From Saccharibacillus alkalitolerans (GTDB lineage Bacteria; Bacillota; Bacilli; Paenibacillales; Paenibacillaceae): a DNA stretch of 64,000 nucleotides. The number at the start of each line of letters is the position of its first letter. Within the stretch, counting starts at the first letter, position 1. Made by a program: the position numbers and the translations under genes. The DNA is taken from contig NZ_JAAFGS010000001.1 in the NCBI RefSeq assembly GCF_011090185.1, positions 930,001-994,000 on the forward strand. Direction: 5' to 3'. Under the pieces are notes generated by a model. It worked only from the letters and a program-made list of their open reading frames with translations, was not told the origin of the DNA and made no database searches. Shown one piece after another: positions 6,280-13,941 of the stretch.

Positions 6280-9108
6280 ATGGCCAAGTTAACGCCGATG
6301 ATGGAACAATACCTCAAGATCAAGGAAGAAGCGAAGGATGCCATCCTCTTTTTCCGTCTCGGGGACTTTTATGAAATTTTTTTCGACGATGCCCTGACGG
6401 CGTCGCGGGAATTGGAAATTACGCTGACCGGACGCAACGCCGGCATGGAAGAACGCGCGCCGATGTGCGGCGTGCCGTACCATTCCGCGGAAGGCTACGT
6501 GCAGCGCTTGATCGAGAAAGGCTATAAAGTCGCCATCTGCGAGCAGGTGGAAGACCCCGCGACAGCCAAAGGCGTCGTGCGCCGCGAGATCATTCGGGTC
6601 GTGACGCCGGGGACCTTGATGGAAAGCCGGGCGCTCGGCGAAAAATCGAACAACTATCTGGTCTGCGTGACGAGTTCGGGCGGCATGACGGCAGTCGCGG
6701 CCTGCGATCTGTCGACGGGCGATCTGCACGTGACTTCGGCGCCGGACAACGAGGAGTGGCTGAAAGGCGAAGTGGGCGTGTATCAGCCTTCGGAAGCGAT
6801 CGGAGACGCTCCCCTGCTGAAGCTGCTGGAGAGCCAGGTCGCTCCGATGGAACGACGCCTCGTCTGCACGCCGTGGGACAAATCGAAGGAAGACGGCGCG
6901 CGCGAACAGTTCGGCGAAGCGGCCTGGGCGCGGCTGGACGAGGAACGCCGCGGCTGCATCGCGCGGCTGTTCGCTTACCTGGCGGAAACGCAGAAGAGAG
7001 CGCTCGGCCAACTTACGAAAATCTCGGTCTACGAGCCGAATCATTATATGATTCTCGATCCGTTTACCCGCCGGAACCTGGAGCTGACCGAAACGGTGCG
7101 CGAGCGCTCCAAGAAAGGTTCGCTGCTGTGGCTGCTGGACCGTACGAAGACATCGATGGGCGCCCGTACGCTCCGCCGCTGGATCGATAAGCCGCTGCTG
7201 CAGCGGAGCGCGATCGAAGAGCGGCTGGAGGCGGTCGAAAGCCTGCATCGCGATCTCATTTTGCGAGGAGACGTGCAGGAAGCGCTGAAAGAAATTTACG
7301 ATCTGGAGCGGCTGGTCGGCCGCGTGGCGTTCGGCAGCGCGAACGGGCGAGACATGGTGGCGCTGCGCGATTCGCTCGTGCAAATTCCCGGGCTGAAAGA
7401 CATCTGCCTGAACTCCGGATCGCAGACGCTGGCTTCCACGGCAGGCCGTATGGACGAATGCGCCGATCTTGCGGAAGCGATCGCGGCCGCCGTCACCGAC
7501 GAACCTCCGGTGTCGGTCCGCGACGGAGGCTTGATCCGGAAAGGCTATCACGAACATCTCGATCAGCTGCGCGAAGCGAGCGTCAACGGTAAGCGGTGGA
7601 TCGCGGAACTCGAAGCGGAGGAACGCCGGGTGACGGGCATCCGCTCGCTGAAAGTCGGCTACAACAAAGTATTCGGCTACTACATTGAAGTCACCCGCGC
7701 CAATCTCGCCCAGCTGCCGGAAGGCCGCTACGAGCGGAAGCAGACGCTGGCCAACGCGGAGCGCTACATTACGCCCGAACTCAAGGAGAAGGAATCGCTG
7801 ATCCTCGAAGCGGAAGAGAAAATGGCCGACCTGGAATACGGGCTGTTTCTCGAACTGCGGGAAAAGGTGGCGGAGCGGATTCCGCGGCTTAAAGCGCTGG
7901 CGGAAAGAGTCGCGGAAATCGACGTGTATCAGGCATTCGCGGAGGCGAGCGCGGAGAAAGCGTTCGTGCGTCCGCAGCTGCACGACGGCTACGATCTGAT
8001 CGTGGAGAACGGCCGCCATCCCGTCGTCGAAGCGGTGATGGAAGGCGGATCGTTCGTCGCCAACGCGACGGATTTGGCTCAGGACGGCGCGAATATCATG
8101 CTGATTACGGGACCGAACATGGCCGGAAAAAGCACGTACATGCGCCAGGTGGCGCTGATCTCGATCATGGCGCAGATCGGCTGCTTCGTGCCGGCGGACC
8201 GGGCGAGCGTGCCGCTGCTGGACCGGATCTTCACCCGGATCGGCGCGGCGGACGACCTGGTCGGCGGGCAAAGCACGTTCATGGTGGAAATGGCCGATAT
8301 TCAGGTCATGACCCAGCAGGCGACGAAAGACAGCCTGATCATCATCGACGAGCTCGGACGGGGAACTTCGACGAGCGAAGGCATGGCGATCGCCCAGGCG
8401 GTGATCGAGCACGTGCACGAGTCGATCGGCTGCAAAGCGCTCGTGTCGACCCACTTCCATGAGCTGGCGCATCTCGAAGAAAGCCTGCCTCGCCTGCGCA
8501 ATTACTGCATGGCGGTGCGCGAAAGCGGCGACAAAGTCGCGTTTCTGCGCAAACTGGTGGCCGGCGCGGCCAGCACCAGCTACGGAATCTACTGCGCCCG
8601 TTTGGCGGGACTGCCGGGCAGCATCATCGACCGGGCTTACGGGCTGCTGCAGGGCTTCGAGCAGGCGGCGACGGAAGTGGCCGTCGGCGGAATCGGTTCG
8701 GCTGCGGCTTCGGCAGGGCAGGGCGGAGGAACCGTTCGCGCGTCGTCCGCTTATGAGCAGGCACAGCCCGTTCGGCCGAATCCGGGGTTTGTCGAAGATG
8801 CCGCGCGCGGAACGGACGAAGTTCGCGAATCCGAAGCCTCCCCGTGGGCGGAACACGCACCGGTAGAGCCGGAATCGGCGCAGGAGAGCGGGGAGCGGAA
8901 CGTTTCCGGCGAAGTCGTGCAGCTGTCGATCTTCGGCGACGAGGAGCGGCCCTCCAGGTCCGCCCAAGTCGCTCAGGCTCCGGCGAAGGAAGATCCGAAG
9001 GTCAAAAAAATGCTTCAGCGCGTCAAAGAAATCGACGTGATGAACATGACTCCGCTTCAGGCCATGCAGATGCTTAACGAATTGAAGCTGGAGGCGCAGC
9101 GTCTGTAA
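6280..9108 (+). CDS. mutS: DNA mismatch repair ATPase MutS
   Basis: The 942-residue product recognises mispairs and small loops and recruits MutL. The mismatch-reading Phe30-x-Glu32 is present in 'GDFYEIFF'. The Walker A motif GPNMAGKST lies at 611-619, followed by Walker B 'IIIDELGRGTS' and the signature His of 'STHFHE'. The protein is longer than the usual ~860 residues because of a low-complexity Gly/Ala/Ser/Glu-rich insert (about 793-890) between the ATPase and the C-terminal segment; that segment begins near 'VVQLSIFGDEE', which resembles the beta-clamp binding motif region. The ATG at 6280 follows GGAGGGGA. mutL starts 68 bases downstream in the same direction. Confidence 0.97.
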   Translation: MAKLTPMMEQYLKIKEEAKDAILFFRLGDFYEIFFDDALTASRELEITLTGRNAGMEERAPMCGVPYHSAEGYVQRLIEKGYKVAICEQVEDPATAKGVVRREIIRVVTPGTLMESRALGEKSNNYLVCVTSSGGMTAVAACDLSTGDLHVTSAPDNEEWLKGEVGVYQPSEAIGDAPLLKLLESQVAPMERRLVCTPWDKSKEDGAREQFGEAAWARLDEERRGCIARLFAYLAETQKRALGQLTKISVYEPNHYMILDPFTRRNLELTETVRERSKKGSLLWLLDRTKTSMGARTLRRWIDKPLLQRSAIEERLEAVESLHRDLILRGDVQEALKEIYDLERLVGRVAFGSANGRDMVALRDSLVQIPGLKDICLNSGSQTLASTAGRMDECADLAEAIAAAVTDEPPVSVRDGGLIRKGYHEHLDQLREASVNGKRWIAELEAEERRVTGIRSLKVGYNKVFGYYIEVTRANLAQLPEGRYERKQTLANAERYITPELKEKESLILEAEEKMADLEYGLFLELREKVAERIPRLKALAERVAEIDVYQAFAEASAEKAFVRPQLHDGYDLIVENGRHPVVEAVMEGGSFVANATDLAQDGANIMLITGPNMAGKSTYMRQVALISIMAQIGCFVPADRASVPLLDRIFTRIGAADDLVGGQSTFMVEMADIQVMTQQATKDSLIIIDELGRGTSTSEGMAIAQAVIEHVHESIGCKALVSTHFHELAHLEESLPRLRNYCMAVRESGDKVAFLRKLVAGAASTSYGIYCARLAGLPGSIIDRAYGLLQGFEQAATEVAVGGIGSAAASAGQGGGTVRASSAYEQAQPVRPNPGFVEDAARGTDEVRESEASPWAEHAPVEPESAQESGERNVSGEVVQLSIFGDEERPSRSAQVAQAPAKEDPKVKKMLQRVKEIDVMNMTPLQAMQMLNELKLEAQRL

Positions 9109-9176
9109 GCGAAACGCTCGACCCGAACGGAAACATATCCGCAAAGCAAAATAGAGGGAAAGAAAGGAGAACCGGG

Positions 9177-11438
9177 ATGGCCAAAATTAAAGTGCTGGAC
9201 GAACATGTCGCGAACCAGATTGCGGCCGGCGAAGTCGTGGAACGGCCCGCATCGGTTGTCAAAGAACTGGTCGAGAACGCCATCGACGCGGGAGCGACCA
9301 AGATCGACGTATGGACGGAAGAAGGCGGATTGTCTTCGATCCGCGTGACGGACAACGGATCGGGCATCGATCCGGAAGACTGCGAAACGGCCTTTTATCG
9401 CCATGCCACAAGCAAGATTTCCGGCGGCCGGGATTTGTTTCAAATTACGAGCCTGGGCTTCCGGGGCGAAGCGCTGCCGAGTATCGCTTCGGTATCGAAG
9501 GTAGAGCTGGTGACGGCCTGCGGCGAAGACGGCGCGGGGCAGCGGCTCGTGATCGAAGGCGGAACGCTCAAAGTCAACGAAGAAGCGCCGGCTTCGCGCG
9601 GAACGGACTTCCGCGTGCGGGAACTGTTCTACAATACGCCGGCCCGGCTCAAATACATGAAGACGATCCAGACGGAGCTGGGGCATATCTCGGATTACAT
9701 GTACCGGATGGCGCTCTCGCATCCGGAGATCGCGTTTACGCTGAAGCATAACGGCAACTCGCTGCTGCAGACGCTCGGCGGAGGTGACCTGCTGCAGGTC
9801 ATCGCGGCCGTATACGGCACGACGAGCGCCAAGGCGATGATTCCGCTGGAGGGTGAGAGCCTGGACTTTGCCGTCTCGGGCTTCGTCAGCCTGCCGGACT
9901 TTACCCGTTCGAACCGCAGCGCGATCACGACGGTCGTAAACGGCCGGTACATCCGCAGCCACGTGCTGAATCAGGCGATCATGAAGGCGTACCACACGCT
10001 TTTGCCGGTCGGCCGTCACCCGTTGGTCGTGCTGCGTCTGGCCATGCATCCGTCGCTCGTCGACGTCAACGTGCATCCGGCGAAGCTGGAAGTGCGCTTC
10101 AGCAAGGAGGCGGAGCTGACCGCTTTCGTCGAAGAGACGATTCGCGCGGCGCTGTCGCATGAAGTGCTGATCCCCAAAGCCGTCAACCAGCGCGTCGGCA
10201 AAAGCAATACGATCGTGCAGGAGCAGTTCCACTTCCCGAAGCGGGAAGGGCTGCTCGGGGAGCTTGCGGCCGGTCTGCCGCAGGATAAGGACGTCCCGGC
10301 CGAGCTGCCGGGCGGCGGAGCCGGAACCGGCGCTTCCGCAGGCGCCGGCGAAGTTCGGCCCGGCGCTTCGCAGCCGGGCCATGAAGCCGCCGCGCCTTCG
10401 GAGCGGCGCGGCGAAGACGCCGGCCGGCCCGCCGCGCCGGCCGGCCAAGAACAGGGCCGCGCGGCCTCCGGCGCGGCCGGACAGGCGGGCGCGCACGGCG
10501 GAGCGCGCCCCGAAGCGGCCGCCGCCGATTCCGCGGCGGCAGAGGCTTCGGCGGCCTCCGGGCAGGCCGCCGGGACCCGCGGCTCCGCCGCCGGCGGTTC
10601 GGACGTGCCGGACGCCCTGAAGGCGTCCGCTCCCTATCCGTCCGCCGGCGGCGTGCGCGACCCGCTCCCGCAGCAGGTGCGGGAGCCGGGCCACGGCATG
10701 GGCTACGCCGCTGGACGCGAAGCGTCCGGCGGCGCCGGCCGGTCGGCCTCTGCCGGCAGCGCCGGCGCGCGGCAGCCGGCGCCGCCGGCGCAAAACGCCG
10801 CCGCGCTGGCCCGCGCGGCGGAACTGTACAGCCGGGGCGAGGCCCCCAAGCGGCCCGCTTTCCCGGAGATGACGCTGATCGGGCAGCATCACGGGACTTA
10901 CCTGATCGCGCAGAACGATCAGGGGTTGTACCTGATCGACCAGCACGCCGCTCACGAGCGGATCAATTACGAATATTACTACGAGAAATTCGGCCAGCCC
11001 GAAGCCGCTTCCCAGGAGCTGCTGCTGCCGATCACGCTGGAATTCACGTCCGCGGAGAGCGCCAAGATCCGCGACCGGATCGGCTGGTTCGAGCAGGCCG
11101 GCGTTTATATGGAACCTTTCGGCGGCCAAACGTTCCGGGTGACGGCTTATCCGCATTGGTTCCCGGCGGGCGAGGAGCAGTCCATCATCGAAGAAATGGC
11201 GGAGTGGGTGCTGAGCGAACGCGCGATCGACCTGGCGAAGCTGCGGGAGAAAGCTTCCACGCTCTGCTCGTGCAAAGCTTCGATCAAAGCGAACCAGAGA
11301 TTGAGCGATATCCAGGCCCAGACCCTGATCGAACGGCTGGCCCAGTGCAAACAGCCGTACACCTGCCCTCACGGCAGACCGATCGTCGTTTCTTTCTCGT
11401 CTTACGATCTGGAGAAACTTTTTAAACGGGTGATGTAA
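9177..11438 (+). CDS. mutL: DNA mismatch repair endonuclease MutL
   Basis: The 753-residue protein is the MutS partner. Its GHKL ATPase domain (1-330) has Asn34 in 'VENAIDAGA', 'DNGSGI' at 59-64 and 'GFRGEALPSIASV'. The C-terminal domain (about 560-753) carries the endonuclease motif D588-Q-H-A-x2-E-x4-E and a 'CPHGRP' metal-site block, so this is the nicking type found in bacteria lacking MutH. Between them, about residues 365-555 form an Ala/Gly/Pro-rich linker of extreme GC content, longer than in most homologues. SD AAGGAG precedes the ATG. Confidence 0.97.
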   Translation: MAKIKVLDEHVANQIAAGEVVERPASVVKELVENAIDAGATKIDVWTEEGGLSSIRVTDNGSGIDPEDCETAFYRHATSKISGGRDLFQITSLGFRGEALPSIASVSKVELVTACGEDGAGQRLVIEGGTLKVNEEAPASRGTDFRVRELFYNTPARLKYMKTIQTELGHISDYMYRMALSHPEIAFTLKHNGNSLLQTLGGGDLLQVIAAVYGTTSAKAMIPLEGESLDFAVSGFVSLPDFTRSNRSAITTVVNGRYIRSHVLNQAIMKAYHTLLPVGRHPLVVLRLAMHPSLVDVNVHPAKLEVRFSKEAELTAFVEETIRAALSHEVLIPKAVNQRVGKSNTIVQEQFHFPKREGLLGELAAGLPQDKDVPAELPGGGAGTGASAGAGEVRPGASQPGHEAAAPSERRGEDAGRPAAPAGQEQGRAASGAAGQAGAHGGARPEAAAADSAAAEASAASGQAAGTRGSAAGGSDVPDALKASAPYPSAGGVRDPLPQQVREPGHGMGYAAGREASGGAGRSASAGSAGARQPAPPAQNAAALARAAELYSRGEAPKRPAFPEMTLIGQHHGTYLIAQNDQGLYLIDQHAAHERINYEYYYEKFGQPEAASQELLLPITLEFTSAESAKIRDRIGWFEQAGVYMEPFGGQTFRVTAYPHWFPAGEEQSIIEEMAEWVLSERAIDLAKLREKASTLCSCKASIKANQRLSDIQAQTLIERLAQCKQPYTCPHGRPIVVSFSSYDLEKLFKRVM

Positions 11439-11473
11439 CACCTTCCCCCAATCCCTCAGCGACTTCAATCCGA

Positions 11474-11510
11474 ATTTTCGAAACGGGACGGTTCAACCCG
11501 TTTCGAAAAT
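11474..11510. repeat. Perfect 14-bp inverted repeat after mutL
   Basis: The arms 11474-11487 and 11497-11510 are perfectly complementary around a 9-base loop and contain TTCGAA. There is no T-run, so it is not a standard intrinsic terminator. It may be a factor-assisted terminator, an mRNA-stabilising hairpin or a binding site. Smaller GC hairpins follow before 11630. Confidence 0.6.
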
Positions 11511-11632
11511 GACCCGGGAGCGATCTAATCAACGCTTACCCAAACAAGACCGGCTCAAGCCGGATGCAAAAGAGCCCTTGCCGCGCCTTTAGAGGCCGGC
11601 GGCACGGGCAAGACCAAAGGAGAACGACCCCA

Positions 11633-12412
11633 ATGATAATCGTAACTACCGGCATTTCGCCGGCCGAGGCCGAGCTTGCGCGCGCGCGGAAGCTTGCCGA
11701 GCAGGCGGGCAGCCGGCTTGTGCCGAGGGGACGCACCTCGATTCCTCAACTGTTTCCGAAATATGGCGCGGATGCCGTTCTGATCGTGACCCAGGGCAAA
11801 GTCCGCCTGTTCCGCGAAGACCAGCCCGTGCTGGAATACCATCCGAGCATGGGTTACGTTCGGGCCAAACGGCTGCTCAAAGGCGAACCCGATCCGATGA
11901 TCGACGCGGCGCGGGTACGGGAAGGGGACGCGGTGCTCGATTGCACGGCCGGACTGGGCACCGACTCGCTCGTTTTTGCCGTCCGCGTGGGGCCGTCGGG
12001 CCTTGTGCGTTCGCTGGAAGCGTCGCCCGAGCTGTCCGTGCTGCTGCGCGAAGGCTTGTCCAGCTACGAAGTGGAGAAGCCTTCCGTGACGGAGGCGATG
12101 CGCCGGATCGAGGTCGTCAACGCGGACCATCTCGAGTATTTGAGGTCGCTGCCGGACGACAGCTTCGATATCGTGTATTTCGATCCGATGTTTCGGAAGC
12201 CGGTCTACGACTCGTCGGCGATCTCGCCTCTTCGGGCTTTCGCGGACGCCCGCCCGCTCAGCGAAGAATCGATCCGCGAAGCGGTTCGGGTGGCTCGCCG
12301 GACGGTCGTGCTGAAAGAAAAAAAAGGCAGCGGGGAAATGGAACGTCTCGGCTTTGTGCCGGACGGACGGAACCATGCCAAAATTACGTACGGAGTGATT
12401 CGAGTTGACTGA
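11633..12412 (+). CDS. Class I SAM-dependent methyltransferase, RsmJ-like
   Basis: The 259-residue protein has a Rossmann methyltransferase fold. The SAM-binding motif I is 'LDCTAGLGTDSL' around residues 100-111, and the catalytic motif IV 'VYFDPMF' resembles that of RsmJ, the 16S rRNA m2G1516 methyltransferase. The N-terminal 'TTGISPAEAELARARKLA' segment is shared with Firmicutes homologues. The ATG at 11633 has AAAGGAG about 10 bases upstream. The gene overlaps the start of miaA by 8 bases, so translation is probably coupled. An RNA substrate is inferred from the resemblance and from miaA and hfq next door. Confidence 0.75.
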   Translation: MIIVTTGISPAEAELARARKLAEQAGSRLVPRGRTSIPQLFPKYGADAVLIVTQGKVRLFREDQPVLEYHPSMGYVRAKRLLKGEPDPMIDAARVREGDAVLDCTAGLGTDSLVFAVRVGPSGLVRSLEASPELSVLLREGLSSYEVEKPSVTEAMRRIEVVNADHLEYLRSLPDDSFDIVYFDPMFRKPVYDSSAISPLRAFADARPLSEESIREAVRVARRTVVLKEKKGSGEMERLGFVPDGRNHAKITYGVIRVD

Positions 12413-13403
12413 CAATCTTATGAAAAGCCCTGACGACAACAGTCAAGCGGGATCTCCCGGCAAGCCGAAGCTGCTTGTCCTGATCGGCCCGACGGCCGTC
12501 GGCAAGACCAAACTCAGCATCGAGCTGGCCAAAGCTTTTTCCTGCGAAATTATTTCGGGCGATTCCATGCAGGTATACCGGGGCATGGATATCGGGACGG
12601 CCAAAATTTCGGAAGCGGAGATGGAAGGAATCCCGCATCATCTGATCGATATTCATGAGCCCGACGAACCTTTTTCCGTGTCCGAATTCCAGGAACGCTG
12701 CGATGCGCTCATTCCGGAGATCGCGGGCCGGGGACGCCTTCCGTTTATCGTGGGAGGCACCGGGCTCTATGTGGAGTCGCTGTGCTACCGGTTCGAATTC
12801 GCGGAGAGCGGAGCGGACGAAGCGTTTCGGCAGGCCCAGGCCCTTTTTGCGGAAACTCACGGCGTCGAGGCGCTTCATGCCAAACTGCGCGAGATCGACC
12901 CCGAGTCCGCTCAGCGTCTGCATCCCAACGATACCCGCCGCGTCATCCGGGCGTTGGAGATCCATAAGCTGACGGGCGAGACGCTGTCGCAGCAGCTGGC
13001 CAGGCAAAAAAAGACCACGCCTTACGACCTATGCCTGATCGGTTTGACAATGGACCGCCAAATGCTATATAACCGTATTGAAGAGCGAATCGACCAAATG
13101 ATGGAACTTGGGCTGATCGAAGAGGTGCGGCGTCTCCGCGAACGCGGCTACACGCCGGACATGGTATCCATGCAGGGACTCGGCTACAAGGAAATTTGGC
13201 CCTATCTCGACGGTTCGGCAACGCTGGAAGAAGCGGTGTACCGGCTGAAAAGGGATACCCGGCATTTCGCCAAACGTCAGCTCTCCTGGTTCCGGCATAT
13301 GCGCGATATCCAATGGGTGGACGTTTCCGAGCCGGAAAACTTTTCTGCAAATTACGAGAAGATTCATGGTATAATTACGGGAAGGTTCGGCTCCGATTTT
13401 TGA
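12405..13403 (+). CDS. miaA: tRNA dimethylallyltransferase
   Basis: The enzyme (332 residues) adds a dimethylallyl group to A37 of tRNAs reading UNN codons. The P-loop G28-P-T-A-V-G-K-T35 is present, as are the family motifs 'GDSMQVYRGMDIGTAK' and 'HHLIDI', and the downstream 'FIVGGTGLYVESL'. The TTG at 12405 is used because GGAGTGA lies 7 bases upstream; an ATG at 12420 is less well placed. The first codons overlap the methyltransferase gene. hfq follows 39 bases after the stop, an arrangement conserved across many bacteria. Confidence 0.96.
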   Translation: MTDNLMKSPDDNSQAGSPGKPKLLVLIGPTAVGKTKLSIELAKAFSCEIISGDSMQVYRGMDIGTAKISEAEMEGIPHHLIDIHEPDEPFSVSEFQERCDALIPEIAGRGRLPFIVGGTGLYVESLCYRFEFAESGADEAFRQAQALFAETHGVEALHAKLREIDPESAQRLHPNDTRRVIRALEIHKLTGETLSQQLARQKKTTPYDLCLIGLTMDRQMLYNRIEERIDQMMELGLIEEVRRLRERGYTPDMVSMQGLGYKEIWPYLDGSATLEEAVYRLKRDTRHFAKRQLSWFRHMRDIQWVDVSEPENFSANYEKIHGIITGRFGSDF

Positions 13404-13442
13404 ACGAAAATGACAGTAAAATGACAATTGGGGGTACCGGTT

Positions 13443-13685
13443 ATGAACAAATCCATTAATATTCAAGACACGTTCCTGAACCAACTGCGTAAAGAGAATA
13501 TCCCTGCCACGGTCTACTTGACCAACGGATTTCAAATTCGGGGCACGATCAAAGCATTCGACAACTTCACGATCGTCATCGACAGCGACGGACGTCAGCA
13601 GATGGTGTACAAGCATGCCATCTCCACGTTCATGCCGCAGCGCAACGTATCCCTGACCCAGCAGGAAAGCACGTCCGGAGAGTAA
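13443..13685 (+). CDS. hfq: RNA chaperone Hfq
   Basis: The 80-residue Sm-like protein forms hexamers that bind U-rich and A-rich RNA. The Sm1 region ('[19 protein letters not shown]') and the Sm2 'MVYKHAIS' motif (equivalent to the YKH core) are intact. The C-terminal tail is short and acidic or polar, as in other Firmicutes. The ATG at 13443 is preferred over in-frame upstream codons because GGGGG lies 8 bases before it. It is likely co-transcribed with miaA. Confidence 0.96.
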   Translation: MNKSINIQDTFLNQLRKENIPATVYLTNGFQIRGTIKAFDNFTIVIDSDGRQQMVYKHAISTFMPQRNVSLTQQESTSGE

Positions 13686-13786
13686 TCGGAACCGAATTTC
13701 GTGCACGGCTTGCCTCCCGATATTTTTGTCCGCCGGCGTTATGGCGGAAGGTGACGAAGGGATGACAAACCTGTAACGGCAATTTC

Positions 13787-13814
13787 TGAAACTTTTCGTG
13801 TATAGTAACGTCTA
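13787..13814 (+). promoter_or_regulatory. ECF-sigma-type promoter (SigW/SigM/SigX-like)
   Basis: TGAAAC (13787-13792), a spacer of exactly 16 bases, then CGTCTA (13809-13814). This fits the extracytoplasmic-function sigma consensus of Bacilli that drives envelope genes. It lies about 130 bases upstream of the penicillin-binding protein start. A TATAGT inside the spacer lacks a matching -35, so a sigma-A reading is weaker. Confidence 0.6.
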
Positions 13815-13828
13815 AACCGATAGCTACG

Positions 13829-13868
13829 AACGAGAGCAACCTTCGCGGGTTGTTCTTTTCGTTAGCGA
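13829..13868 (+). other. Imperfect hairpin in the leader of the PBP gene
   Basis: An inverted repeat with a 5-bp core (CAACC/GGTTG) and extended flanking pairing around a 6-base loop sits just downstream of the ECF-type promoter. It lacks a terminal T-run. It could be a leader hairpin; nothing more can be said. Confidence 0.35.
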
Positions 13869-13941
13869 CCAAAGCAGCACAGTCAGCATGTTCACAAAAC
13901 TCATCGCTGCAAAGAAAGCAAAAGGGGTGTCAGAAACCATC

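Noticed and set aside
6289-9144. 951-codon open frame on the minus strand antisense to mutS
   Set aside because: It mirrors mutS exactly, uses the codon pattern expected of a complement of GC-biased codons (rich in Arg, His, Phe, Gln) and has no ribosome site. It is a GC-bias shadow. The same applies to the long antisense frames against mutL, the M32 peptidase, the PBP gene, pdhC and others.
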